A DNA stretch of 64,000 nt from Ceratopteris richardii (GCA_020310875.1 CM035408.1:149102907-149166906), one strand, 5' to 3'; positions 35,752 through 47,247 are shown, counted from the stretch's first letter. The notes: generated from the letters alone by a model not told the origin. Translations and numbers: made by a program.

Positions 35752-36793
35752 TATTGGTGCAATTACTCCAAGCATAAATGCTTGATCATCATATGTTCAT
35801 TCATGTATTAGCACATGAATAATCTCTTATAAAAGATAGATTTTTTACTCCTTGTAAAAGTGCACATATGGAATCACTTCAATCACAAGTTCTTAGGAGA
35901 ATCTTTTTACGAATTATTGGTGAGGTAGATGGAGATTGAGATCCGAATCTCTACAGATACCTTCTTGGTAGAAGTTTGAATTTCAAATTCAAAAAGAGCT
36001 CCAATTTTAGCTATAAAAGAGAACTTCAAAAGTCACGTATGTGTAGCTCGACTAGAAGAGATATTTAGAGGGATTTTAAGTTGATATTGAGCTCATACCA
36101 TAGCTCTATCATTGCCCTCACATTGTGCAACCATTGATTGCCAATATCAATGTAATTTATGTGCATTTAATACATATGGTTCTTTTATATCTCAACTCTT
36201 CTACTCTCTCATGTATCACTCAAAACAGTGTACTTCTTTTATCTATTTCTTAGTGTATACTTGATCATTTTTAGTGATTTAAGTTGCTACAGATTTAATA
36301 TACTATCTATTTTATTGCTAAAAAGTTCCATTTATTTCTTTAACCAATCTCGAGTTATGAACAAAACATTTCTCACTGGTTTGCATACTGTTAGTGCCCA
36401 AAAATGTCGAGATGCATCTCTAACTTGCTAAGCATCATTCTCTGAGCATGGTCTATCATTTCAAGTGAAATAACTTGCAAAAGTTAGCTATCCAAGTTAA
36501 TTAGATATACCCAAAAGGAGTTTACTCAATTTCTAGAAGAGGAGTATTATTCATTTCTTTGAACAGGTATAGTGACCAAAATAGCAAGTTTTGGTTCATA
36601 GTTGAAACTCCTACTCATCTGTTTTGATCCAATGATTTGAGGATCATCTTCCAAAGTACTTGGGTGATTATTTGTGCTTCTTGAAAATCTCAAGAGGTCT
36701 ACTTTGCACTGCTCAACTCAATCTTGGTTGGTGTGAATCAACAGTTTGCAACACCATCTCACCTATGGAAGGTGTCAACCATCTCCTACATCA
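35752..36793 (+). repeat. Copia-A 3' LTR
   Basis: This 1042-bp copy begins TATTGGTGC directly after the purine tract and ends CTACATCA before TGAGG. It differs from the 5' LTR at roughly a tenth of positions. Confidence 0.93.
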
Positions 36794-36798
36794 TGAGG

Positions 36799-37105
36799 TA
36801 CACGCTTCATCAATGAAGTCATTGAGTCACTTAGGAAAAGTTCTTGGTGATTCATAAAAAATCAGCACCCTATCACCCACAAGCCAATGGACAAGTTGAG
36901 AGTTCAAATTTGGTATTATGCATGATTCTGACAAAAATAGTCAACAATGGTAGATCTAACTAGGATAAACAATTGCACCATGCAATTTGGGCTTTTCGTG
37001 TAGCTTATGAGACAGAGATTGGAACCACACCATTGAACATAGTCTATGGACAAAATGCAATACTACCAGTTGAATTTTTAATTCCTACTCTTTGAGTGGC
37101 TAAGA
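36799..37105 (+). pseudogene. G2 integrase, right part
   Basis: After Copia-A, the integrase motif SAPYHPQANGQVESSN and the AIWAFRVAYETEIGTTPL and VYGQNAILPVEF motifs are readable. The gypsy signal fades at about 37105. Broken. Confidence 0.82.
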
Positions 37106-37584
37106 AGTGTTATCGTTAGTGTCCATGTGAAAGGCCAAAATTTGATCATCGGAAACTTTTGTATATGTTCTTTAATAAAACATATAGTGGCCCTAACCAG
37201 CTATAGACTATAAGTTTGATCGCATTTTGTATGACCTAACAAATCTTGTTTGTGCTCTTTGTGTATTGTGTGCTTTTTTGCATATTTTGTAGCCTCTATG
37301 GAGAGTACTGTTTGCGGCATCTGGAATTTGGTTTTCTACTTTGGGGGTATCTTCATGGAGCTCTCATGAAGGATATTCCACTATGGTGTATCTCCATTAA
37401 AATAATTCACTGATATCATAGCATTCACACGTAAAATCTATGTTCCTTTTGCGCGATCAAAGCAAGCACTTGCCTACCCACCCAAGGCTTCTGACTAATA
37501 GACCTTGGCATCTAAGTCACGGAAGTCACCATTGGTGCCATTAGCTATGCATGAGGGAGGATCACAATGATCAAGGAAGACAGA
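37106..37584. other. No recognised feature
   Basis: AT-rich DNA after the end of readable G2. I see no coding signal, LTR end or tandem structure. It may hold the 3' untranslated end and LTR of G2, but nothing proves it. Confidence 0.4.
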
Positions 37585-37655
37585 GGCTCCCGGTACTTCT
37601 CGAGAGGTCACCCGTCCCAGTGCTATTCCCCCCGGAGCTCACTTAATTGACAATT
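37585..37655 (-). repeat. 5S rRNA-like segment
   Basis: On the minus strand, ATTAAGTGAGCTCC, then AGCACTGGGACGGGTGACCTC and GAGAAGTACC align with the 3' half of plant 5S rRNA (TTAAGCGTGCT..., AGTACTAGGATGGGTGACCTC, GGGAAGTCC). GGGTGACCTC is identical. It is a degraded partial copy, not a functional gene. Possible origins are a Cassandra-type TRIM (whose LTRs carry 5S sequence), a 5S-derived SINE, or a stray 5S pseudogene. Confidence 0.65.
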
Positions 37656-37943
37656 TCTCGCCATTAAGCCACACTCTTGTGGTTCTTGAGAAAGGGGTAA
37701 GACTAAGTTTTCATTACTTTGAACATGTTTGGGCCCTCAAAGCTTCATTTTTTGCTTTCAAATCCTATTTTGAAGCATTTTTGGGGTGATTCTTGGAGCC
37801 ATTTTGGAGTACTTTCATGCATACTCCTCTTTACATAGGTTCAAGAACATCAAAAAGAGTGTTCTTTGTACTTCTCTGACAACAAATATCCATTTTTGAA
37901 GCTCTGTTTTTAGCCTCACTAGTAAATATACAAGTTTCTTGAA

Positions 37944-38165
37944 AGGTTTCAGTTGTGGTGGGAACAACCACCGCAAGTTTATGCACGTTTTTTAGCCTAC
38001 AGAACAGAGTTGACAAACACTTGCAGGTGTTTTTGGCTAGTGTTTGGGCTATGAATTCAACTGTTCAATGCCATTTTACTGCATATATTGATCACATACG
38101 CCTTATGTACACTTCTATGGATATTTCTTATGTGCATCCATGTGGTCATTGATATAGCGGTTACA
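37944..38165 (+). repeat. Dispersed repeat, copy 1 (partner at 61622-61858)
   Basis: The copies share TTACTGCATATATT and end with CATCCATGTGGTCATTGATATAGCGGTTAC; overall similarity by eye is about three quarters. Homology starts near GGTGGGAACAACC and stops near TTTGCA. No coding is seen. It could be an LTR fragment of a Copia-E-like element or a separate small repeat. Confidence 0.75.
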
Positions 38166-39189
38166 TATTTGCATAAAGCCTTTGATGTTGATAAAGAGGA
38201 TTGTGGTGAGGTTTTCTTAAGTGGGAGACACCTGATGTTTCAATCTCTTCAGTGATGCGGGCGGAGGACTTACACAGCCTTGCCATAGATGTATGTTAGT
38301 TCTACTATAGGAAGTTGTCTTAGCATATCTCCGAGAGATTGCTATAGGTTTTCTTGGTGCCCCAATCATCTAGAACAACCAATTCAGGCCCAAATTTTCT
38401 TTGGCCATTGATTAAAGAATGGCCCTACAAAGGCATGCTTGTGCTTCTTAGAAGACCCAAGCAATGCAGATGAATTGTGAATGGACTAGCAAACAAAATC
38501 AGTTCAGTCAAACAATGAGAAATCATGTGAATATACATCCATGGTTTGGGCCTATCTCAAACTATATTAGATGCTGGTGTTGTAAGGAGATTGGACACAT
38601 TGCCAAATTTTTCTCTTGAGTGTGAACTCCTTTGGAATTTTTCCCTGTGTGCATAGATTGCAAAAAGAGAAGTCTATGTGAGCATGTGTGTAGTGCAAAG
38701 GAAGTCTTTCCCATGATCTCAACGAGGGAAACAAGTATTTCTCTCCTTTCTTTCTATGTAGGGATTGAAAATGGAGGACATAATGAGGTGTACAATGTAA
38801 AAAATGAATCCTCTCAATCAATTCTATGGTTCCTCTTGCCAATGCACTCAGTGTGAGATTCTTTTCCAAAAAGCACTTATGCAAGATAGGATCAGTTGCA
38901 TTAAATTGTTTTTTTGTATATGTAAACATGGTAGCTGTAAAGTCTAGAGCATGATCTAGGTCCCTCTAGGTGACCTTCTTTATGTAACAACATGTTTGTT
39001 CCTTCATTATTCCGTATGGTACATTGAATGGCTTTATTATTTTTTCAAGGTCTTTACTCTAAACCTTAGCTACTTTCATTATGCGTACCACTGCTTCTTC
39101 AAATTATTGTGTCGTTTGAGACACCAATAGTGCTCATTTTTTTAATCTAGTTTTGGATTTCATCAGGACCTACTTCTTGTTGCTCTTGT
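38166..39189. other. Mostly unrecognised stretch with one zinc-knuckle-like trace
   Basis: Near 38568-38612 the plus strand reads CWCCKEIGHIAKF, resembling a gag-type zinc knuckle, but nothing around it supports an element. Otherwise no feature is seen. Confidence 0.35.
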
Positions 39190-39506
39190 ATTGGAGAATG
39201 AACTATGGGGGGAGAAAGAGGACATACCTCAGCCTCCTCAATAGCCACATCAAAATTGGGTAATACTGGTGTCCCCATGTTCGTTGGTTGAGTGCTTTTC
39301 TCATCTTGTAGCTTGTTTATTTGTTACTAAAGTTGCATAATGAGTTTATCTTTGTTCGTTACTTGACTCTTCACCTCTTTTAACTCAGCTTCTACCTTTA
39401 TTTTTCTCTCAAAGATTTCTTTTAATTGCTTTGCATCCTGATTACATTGTTCTGCATGCATCTTGATGGAATTATTCCAATTCTTATTCAATTCCTTAGT
39501 GTCTTG
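39190..39506 (-). pseudogene. Coiled-coil coding remnant, left part (cut by Copia-D)
   Basis: The minus-strand reading contains NWNNSIKMHAEQCNQDAKQL and KIKVEAELKEVKSQVTNKDK, strongly heptad-like and Lys/Glu-rich, followed by a Pro-rich tail (VLPNFDVAIEEAEVCPL). I do not recognise the family. It could be a host gene or a decayed element's gag. Confidence 0.4.
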
Positions 39507-39737
39507 TGTTGATATATTTAGGTAGTGATGTGTGTGAACACACTAGGACCGCCGGGGCACTTTTTTCCCTCTTTAGGAGGTTTTTTTCCCTCGGCTTGTA
39601 TATACGCCTATTGACCTAATGGGCTACTTATCTTTGTACATTCTCTAGTAATACATTCAGTATTGTGTCTTTGTGCTCCAAGCTTCTTCTTCTTCCTTGT
39701 GTTGTTCGTGTGCTTCCGCAGACGTCTAACTCCAACA
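39507..39737 (+). repeat. Copia-D 5' LTR
   Basis: 231 bp with a TATA-like GTATATACG near 39597. The short T and C runs GCACTTTTTTCCCTC and GGTTTTTTTCCC are shared with the 3' copy. Confidence 0.93.
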
Positions 39738-40092
39738 ATTGGTATCAGAGTGGGTCGTCGCTTCATCTAGGGCGCCGTCGATACTCCTCCGTTTGCAGTC
39801 TCACAATCACACGAATTTTGGTGAGCATACTCAGCGTGTTTCCGAGATCAAAACGGCTTCGCTTTGTGGTGCCGAAATCGCGATCTGAGCTCGTTTCGGC
39901 CTCTGAATGCAATATCGCAGCGCTTGTGCAGACTATTTCGTCTTTTTGTGCCAAAGGTATATACTAGTTTCTGTTCGCCAGTTTAAGCGTCTCGAAGTCT
40001 GCTACAGGTCTAGCAGAACTCGTCTGGGCAGTTCTGTTCAACTTTTTGAGATACAGTCAATTTTCTGCATCAAGGTATTTTAGTCACCGGCC

Positions 40093-43000
40093 ATGGCTGA
40101 AAGCAGTGATGTATTCCGTATGTTGGCTGTTGAGGATAAGTTGGATGGTACCAACTACCCATTATGGGCTTATATGATGCGACATGTTTTGGTTGCAAAA
40201 GGATTGTGGAACACTGTGTAGGGTGTTGAAAGACGTCCTGTTACACCTGTAACGACAGGTACTACAAATATAGGTGTTGGAGCTGATGAAGATGGTGTTG
40301 AAGATGATATTCCACAGATTCATGTTCATGCTGTTGTTTTTGTTGCACCTACTGCAGAGAACATTCGTTGGGATGGCAGAGATGCCCAGGCACATGCATT
40401 GATAGCTTTGTCTGTCAAACGTGCCATTATTCCTCATATTCGCTCTTGTAGAACAGCTAGGGATGCTTGGGATACACTTACCACATTGTACCAAGCTAGG
40501 AATGAGGCTCGTGTTGCTTACCTCCGAAAACAGTTGGAGAGTGAGCACATGAATGAAGGTGATTCTATGGACAGTTTCCTAACGAAGATCAAAGATTTGA
40601 AGGAAAAGTTGATTTCTGTTGATGAGGTTATACCAGATAGCTCACTTGTGTAGACCGTTCTGAATGGTCTTCCTGATTCATATCAGAGTTTTGCTTCTAC
40701 TCTTCGGTTGATGATGAAAGGCAATCTGAATGCCTTATCATTTGAGGAGTTAGTCTCTGTTCTGTTGCAGGAAGATCAGTCCAGGCAGAACAAGTCCATT
40801 ATGCATGTTGCAGATCAAGCTTTCCTGGCTAGCCAGAAGGGCAAAGGAAAATGGAGCTCTTCTACTAGTAAGCAGAAATCTGTAAATGCTGCACATTCGA
40901 AGAACCAGGATAAAGATGAGAAGAAATCAGAAAAGCAGAAATTGTTTTGCAAGTACTGTAAAGGGAATGATCATATCATAAAGAACTGTCCAAAACTGGC
41001 TGCAAAAGAGGCAAAGAAAAAGGAGGTTGGAATGGTTGTTGCAGAAGCTTCTACACCAAAAACAGAGTCTGCTAATCTTATGCAGGAAGACGAATGGGCG
41101 TTTACTACTGTTTGCAGTTTTGACCCATCTTCTCATGAGCAGTGCATGTCTGCAATGGAATCAGATGTTTGGTACTTTGACAGTGGGGCGACCAAACATA
41201 TTACCTCACAGCGCAGTTCCTTCTCTTCACTCGAGCCTGCCCCTACAGGGAATACTGTCACATGTGCCAACAACTCCTCTTATCCTGTTATGGGAGTTGG
41301 TAAGATCATTCTAACTACTGCTGATGGTAGTTCTTTCACCTTGTCAGATGCTTTATTTGTGCCAGGGATCAAAAAGAACCTGTTATCAGTTTTTTCATTA
41401 GCCAAGATTGGTTTGGTTGTGAAATTTGTTGATGACAGGTGTACAGTTCATGATCTGTCAAATGGCGATGTGATTATTGCTTCTGGCATTTTGTGGGTTG
41501 TATAAGCTCATAGACTATGAAAGATCTGTTAATGATTCGGCATGTGCAGTTCATGATTCTTAGGTTATGTCAGATGCAAAGCTTTGGCATGCACGCTTTG
41601 GTCATCTAAATTTTGCTAGTTTGCTACAACTGCAGAAATCTGATATGGTGTCTTCACTGCCCAAGCTTGAGGCACCCGGAAAACATGTATGTGAAGGCTG
41701 TATTTTGGGCAAAATGCAGCGTTCCTCTCTTTATGTGACTTGCCTCCTGGCAAGAAGGCCATTGGCACTAAGTGGGTATACAAGCTGAAGCGTAAACCTG
41801 ATGGTACAGTTGACAGGTATAAGGCTAGGCTTGTTGCAAAGGGTTATGCGCAGGAAAGAGGCATTGATTTTGATGAGACCTTTGCACCTACATGCCGTAT
41901 GACGAGTGTTCGGAGCATTTGTGCACTTGCAGCCCATCATGGTTGGAATGTACATCAGTTGGACATTAAAACAGCATTTCTGAATGGTGACTTGCATGAA
42001 GAAGTGTATGTTTTTCAGCCCCGTGGCTTTGTGCAAAAAGGGCATGAAAACCAGGTGTGCAGGTTAAAGAAGGCATTATATGGTTTAAAGCAAGCAGCAC
42101 GTGCTTGGTATGAGAATATACATGCCTATCTGGTTGCACATGGTTTTGTGAACAGTCCAACTGAAAGCACCTTATATGTTAAGCGTGCTAATGATGTGCT
42201 TCTGATCATTGTTGTCTATGTTGATGACATGCTGCTCACTGGTCCTATTGAGAACATATTGCTGATTTCAAGGCTGATTTGCATGCCTCATTTGAGATGT
42301 TTGATTTGGGGCATTTGCATTACTATTTGGGCATTCAGCTTATGCAAGTTGATGGTAGAATGGCTTTGTGTCAAACGAAATATATTGACACATTATTGCA
42401 GCGTTTTGGCCTCGAAGAGTGTAAGCCTATTGCCACTCCTATGGAGACAGGTTTACGATTGAGTCTTCATGATGCTGGAGATGCATTTGATGTTGTTCTC
42501 TATCAGCAGGCTATTGGATGCTTGATTTACTTATGCATTACTTGGCCAGATATTTAGTTTGTTGTCTCACAGATGAGCAGGTTTATGCATTGCCCAGGAG
42601 TCACGCATTGGAAGGCGGTTAAGCGCATCTTTCGCTACTTGAGTGGTACTCGCCTACTTGGGTTGTTTTATCCCAAGGGGGGATCACTACTGCCAGATTT
42701 GCATGCTTTTTCTGACTCATATTGGGCTGGTTGCTATGACACTCGTGTGTCCACCAGTGGTTTGTGCTTCATGCTTGGTAGCTCATGTATATCTTGGTTG
42801 AGCAAGAAGCAGCCTACTGCGGCCACTTCCAGTTGTGAGGCTGAGTATAGGGCAGCTTTCACAGCGACTATTGAGTGTGTGTGGCTCAGACGCCTTATGG
42901 CTGATTTGGGTGTTGGCCAGTCTTCTGCCACCACCATCTTCACTGACAGTCAGAGCGCATTGGCAGTTGCGAGGAACCCTGTGTTCCATGCTCGCACTAA

Positions 43001-43172
43001 GCACATTGAGGTGCATTATCACTATGTCAAGGAGAGGTTCTCTACTGGGGAGATCAGCTTGGCATATGTGCCCACGCAGGAGAACATTGCAGACCTTTTC
43101 ATGAAGGCTCTGCCTAGGGAGAAGTTTGAAGCTTTCCGCAAAGCTTTGGGCTTACTTCCTTTTGTGGAGTGA
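40093..43172 (+). pseudogene. Copia-D gag-pol region
   Basis: The ATG at 40093 (MAESSDVFRMLAVEDKLDG) fits the gag start after the primer site. Parts recognised: gag with knuckle CKYCKGNDHIIKNC near 40950, protease WYFDSGATKHITSQ near 41170, the integrase head (LWHARFGHLNF; CEGCILGKMQ), RT (GTKWVYKLKRKPDGTVDR, DIKTAFLNGDLHEEVYV, YVDDMLLTG) and RNase H ([41 protein letters not shown]). Broken (several breaks) and shorter than a full-length member. Confidence 0.92.
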
Positions 43173-43246
43173 TTTCCACATATCTTGGCACTTCCTTATA
43201 CATGAGTGCCAGCTCCTTGTTCACCGCATCACTCCCAGGGGGGATT

Positions 43247-43470
43247 TGTTGATATATTTAGGTAGTGATGTGTGTGAACACACTAGGACCGCCGGGGCAC
43301 TTTTTTCCCTCTTTAGGAGGTTTTTTTCTCCCGGCTTGTATATACGCCTATTGCCCTAATGGGCTACTTATCTTTCTCTAGTAATACATTCAGTATTGTG
43401 TGTTTGTGCTCCAAGCTTCTTCTTCTTCCTTGTGATGTTCGCGTGCTTCCGCAGACGTCTAACTCCAACA
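43247..43470 (+). repeat. Copia-D 3' LTR
   Basis: 224 bp, following the purine tract AGGGGGG and ending TCCAACA before the right TCTTG. Confidence 0.93.
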
Positions 43471-44640
43471 TCTTGTACATATTTTTCTTCATATTATCCA
43501 ATATTAATGTGTCTATTTTCACCATTGCCTCTGCTAATTCTTTCTTCATGTTCTCTAAGTGCTTTTGTGACTTCACCAATTGTTCTAATAACTGTTCACC
43601 TAATGGTTTGAACTAGTTCTTTTTTATGTGATCTTGTTCATATTCCTTGTCAACTCCCATCCATTCTTGTTGTGTATACATAGCACTCTAGATTATAAGT
43701 TTTACCGCTAGTTTTAGTTGGGCAACATCAACATTCAACCATGTATTTGGTATTACTAGTGGTTCCCTTGTTTTTGCTTGCTTCCTTTGGATTGTGTGTA
43801 CGACTTCATTGAATGGTTTTCTGATTTGTAGGTGAACATTGATTCGATCTCCATGTTGCTCAAAGTTACCTTTGAGCTCCTCCTCACTACATGTACATCT
43901 AGATTGGAGGATTCTACCATAATCTTAATTGGTATGATGGGTTCTTCACTAACATTCGGTGGTGGTGATTCAACTTTGACATAGACCTTCTCAATTCTAG
44001 TGTCTAAAGACATAGCTCCAATTTGGTGGTGGGATTGATTATGAGTGTGAAATCCATGCAAGGTCGTGGTGTGTGTAGTACCTCTTCTTCTTCATATTTG
44101 TTTGCTTGCTCTTGGGGTTTACTCACGGGCTTCTTGATCATGGACCATCGGTTTTAATTCATCCCACTTTCCATCATCATTCACATTGGTATTCAAATCA
44201 ATAATCAATACATAGTGGTCTCCTTCATCGTGAGAATCTAAATTAGAACTTGAGTTCTCCAATCCAAGATCTTTATAATGCGACATCTTGGAGAGTTTTT
44301 TCATGCCTGTTTTCTATCTTTATCTTCCCTAATTTATCTTTCGTAGTGAACTTGAAGATTTAAATTAATCTGACCCTATGTAAATGCATGAGTGGCTCTT
44401 AAGGCATCTTCTAGCTCTTCCTCAGTGATTCGTGGTGGTTGAGCCAACATAGATGTGGGGATGGTGTGAGTTCTCTTGGCAAATGGTGTGGCTACCAATT
44501 CATTATGGTCCGTGGCTCTTTTGGATCCTCTCATTCTTGGCATAGAGCTGGTGCTTGCTTCATATGTTGAAGTAATAACTCTTTTATTTTTAGGAATTGA
44601 GGCGGATTTCACATATCGAATGTTGTAGGTATAGGTCACT
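43471..44640 (-). pseudogene. Coiled-coil coding remnant, right part
   Basis: Minus-strand readings at 44376-44639 (RITEEELEDALRATHAF), 44119-44304 (KDLGLENSSSNLDSHDEG, acidic), 43756-44061 (IEKVYVKVESPPPNV) and 43471-43579 (HLENMKKELAEAMVKIDTL, coiled coil). They run in the same direction as the remnant left of Copia-D and reach its insertion site. No family is recognised, and decay is advanced. Confidence 0.4.
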
Positions 44641-45729
44641 GTTGATCATGGATTTTCAAAGCATGATATATCAAAATTTTTGTTGTAGTGCTTCCATTCA
44701 AAAACTTCTTCATGCCCCACTGCTTCTTCATCTTGAGTAATCTTTCTTGCACATATGGATTCAGGTTTATCTAATTCCCAACTTTTTTTACTGCATGAGA
44801 CAACAACTGAACCACAATCTTCTGAGGGGTTGTGTATTGATGCATGTTAGGAAAACAAAAGTGCCGATGCACGATTCATACTTCTTCTTCGATGTCCAAG
44901 CAATAGATATCCAAAAATGTTCTTTTCTTTGCTTCATGGTTTTATTCTTTCAAATCTATCACACCATCTTTAACCCATTGAAGGCATCTTGTATGGGTTA
45001 GTGAATGCATTTCCAATATCTATGTTTAAAATTTCAATTTTCTCTCTTTCTCTTTTGACATCTTTCACTCAATACTTAAGTGGAATTGTCATATCCCAAT
45101 ACAACTCCGAACACTAGCTATGACTCCTACCAAAATCTTTATTGAACGTTTTGAAATCCACTAACTTTTGCGAGATCATTTTTCTATAAGTTTGCAAGTG
45201 CTCAATAACCATAGTCAAAAGACAATTTACAACACTACCTAAAGGTCCTCCTAAATTCATGTTGAGAATTTTAATCTTCTATATTTTCCTTTTGTTACAG
45301 TCCGTAACTTCCAAATCTTATGCTCAAGATCTTGATATCGTCATAATTATTTGTCTATTGAAATCCTTCTTCATTCATATCATCTCTACTTGATTATGCA
45401 ACTTGATTATCCTCTCTATATATTTCATTTAAGTGCACACTAATACAACTTGTGACACTAACCTATTAGCCATATTCCCAAAATCTATGTTCATCATTTC
45501 AATATGCTCTTTTTTCATGTAATCATTTTTTTAATTAAATGTTGATAATGTTTCTCACCTTGCTTATGGTGCTCATGTTATCTTTGCTTCATTCTCTTAT
45601 CCTAATCCAATAATAGCAACTTGTAGGACTAGGCCGAACGACATGTCCACCTCTCAATTTTCCACATCCTAATACCAACTTTTCCATAAAACACAAAAAT
45701 ACACGAGGCAAAATTTTGGTGGAGAAAGA
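44641..45729. other. No recognised feature
   Basis: AT-rich DNA with only short spurious readings. No LTR ends, RNA gene or tandem structure seen. Confidence 0.5.
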
Positions 45730-46552
45730 GACCCGGGGGGTCGGGAAGAGAGAAATAGCCCAGTAGGGGGAGAGAAAGAATACAAAATGCAGACTTGACA
45801 AACTTGGCAAAGCATGAAATTTGACAGTTCAAAGAGGGTCTTTGATGGAGACTTGCCCTAAAAGGCTCATCCACATGTCTTCAAATACAATAATTCATGA
45901 ATAGGGCTAACTCTTCACAGGTTGGAGATCCACATCATACAATAATTCATGAATAGGGCTGACTCTTCATAGTTTGGAAATCCACATCATGAGAGGGGGA
46001 GAATGAGACTTGCCCTAAAAGGTTCATTCATGTGTCTTCCAATACGATAATTCATGAATAGGGCTGACTCTTCACAGTTTGGAGATCCACATCATGGGAG
46101 GGGAAGAATGAGATGAAATCATGTCTTCCAATACAAAAATTCATGAATAGGGCTGACTCTTCACAGTTTGGAAATCCACATCATGGGAAGGGGAGAATAA
46201 TACTTGCCCTAAAAGGTTCATCCACATGTCTTCCAATACAATAATTCATAAATAGGACTGACTCTTCACAGTTTGGAGATCCATGGTTTTCTTTTGCTTT
46301 TTTCTTCTCTCTTCTTTTTTGGGGGGAGGGGGGGGGTTAGTTAGGGATAGAGGCAGGAAGAGAATACAGAAATCAGATTTGACAAACTTGGCACAGCTTG
46401 ACTTTTGATTGTTCAAAGAGGGACTTTGATGGAGACTTTCCCTAAAAAGCTCATCCACATGTCTTCTATTATGATCATTCGTGAAGAGGGCCGACTCTTC
46501 ACAGCTTGGAGATCCACAACAAGGGAGGGGGAGAATGAGACGTCTTTCAAAG
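45730..46552. repeat. Tandem array of about 105-bp units within a larger duplication
   Basis: The unit, recognised by AATTCATGAATAGGGCTGACTC and GATCCACATCATGGGAGGGG, occurs about six times between 45849 and 46290, with unequal lengths, and again at 46432-46552. The flanking block TTGACAAACTTGGCA...AGTTCAAAGAGGG (near 45796) is repeated near 46379, so the array is partly contained in a segmental duplication of a few hundred bases. No coding is supported. Confidence 0.85.
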
Positions 46553-47060
46553 GCCAAAATAATCCATGACACTAGAACCTACAACATGTTGGGTGTACTA
46601 TGATTTCCAAGTAAAAAACAAAATGAATCAAATCAAGGGTGATACTATGAGTGAAAGAACACTTTTTTTCTAAGAGAAAAAGGGCCTCCTAGGGCTAGGG
46701 AGAGAAGAAGAAATTAGTAAAATCTGATCATGCAGGAACTATCAGAATAGAAAGCGACATAATGGTGAATCTGATACCGTGTCTTTATGCTCAAAAATAC
46801 TAAACACTCATGAACCTAAGCTCTCCAATCCTCATCCTGTCAATGGCCCTCTTTACCATATCTCTAATACAGAGACGTATACACATACTGGCATGACTCC
46901 CAAGAATCTAGAATAGATGGCTATCCAAGAACCATGTATAGAGATGTTGCATGTTGACTGATAGATAGATTGGAAGAGAGCTCATCAAAAGGTGCAAAGC
47001 CTCCACCACATCCTGATTCAAAAATACCTGATACAACTTTCACCCCAGATGAGCAAGCAA
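46553..47060. other. No recognised feature
   Basis: Unique-looking AT-rich DNA between two tandem arrays. I see no gene. Confidence 0.45.
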
Positions 47061-47247
47061 GGCCCTCTTCTTCTAATATATTAGGTATTGGAGGGTAATA
47101 CAAGATTGTCTATAAGTATGACCCCCAAACAAACCTCTCTGTAACCAAGCTCTCTTGGGCATAGTCCCAAATGACATGTCTAATCTCACGTTATTCTTCT
47201 AATGTACTAGACATCGACAGGTAATGCATGACTGCCTATGAGTGATG
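47061..47247. repeat. Tandem repeat, left part (interrupted by Copia-F)
   Basis: The segments TTCTTCTAATATATTAGG... and TTCTTCTAATGTACTAGACA (near 47197) followed by a CTATGAGTGATG-like end and ATGACCCCCAAACAAA form a unit of about 110-130 bp. Copia-F was inserted at TGATG within this repeat, and the pattern continues at 52716. Confidence 0.75.

Larger units (their letters stand above)
27678..36793 (+). mobile_element. Copia-A: old Ty1/copia element inserted in G2, holding chromovirus C
   Basis: LTRs lie at 27678-28723 and 35752-36793, with duplication TGAGG (27673-27677 and 36794-36798). A primer site (TGGTATTAGAGC, 28725-28736) and a purine tract (TTGAGGGGGAGC, just before 35752) are present. 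The LTRs differ at roughly one base in ten by eye, so it is old, several million years at an assumed 1.3e-8. Coding parts closely resemble Copia-1 but are heavily broken (well over ten breaks). Chromovirus C is inserted at 31386-34264. Confidence 0.95.
26464..37105 (+). mobile_element. G2: old Ty3/gypsy element, host of G1 and Copia-A
   Basis: The plus strand starts within RT: GAGCTTGAAAGAAGATTG matches the corresponding G1 position. It continues through RNase H, two zinc-binding modules and the start of the integrase core, is cut by Copia-A at 27678-36793, and resumes with integrase sequence up to about 37105. The left part is off-window beyond G1. It is the same lineage as G1 but much more decayed, with more than ten breaks, and it is the oldest layer of the nest. 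Confidence 0.85.
39507..43470 (+). mobile_element. Copia-D: short, broken Ty1/copia element
   Basis: LTRs of 231 bp (39507-39737) and 224 bp (43247-43470) run TGTTGATATAT...TCCAACA and are flanked by TCTTG (39502-39506 and 43471-43475). A primer site TGGTATCAGAG (39740-39750) and a G-rich purine tract before 43247 are present. About six or seven substitutions and one small length change separate the LTRs, suggesting roughly a million years at 1.3e-8. The element is shorter than a full copia element, with several breaks. Confidence 0.94.

Noticed and set aside
37585-37655. Functional 5S rRNA gene
   Set aside because: Only the 3' half aligns well; the 5' half is largely unrecognisable, so it is a relic.
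38567-38929. 120-residue minus-strand reading frame
   Set aside because: No domain, no neighbours on that strand, and a weak gag-like trace on the other strand.
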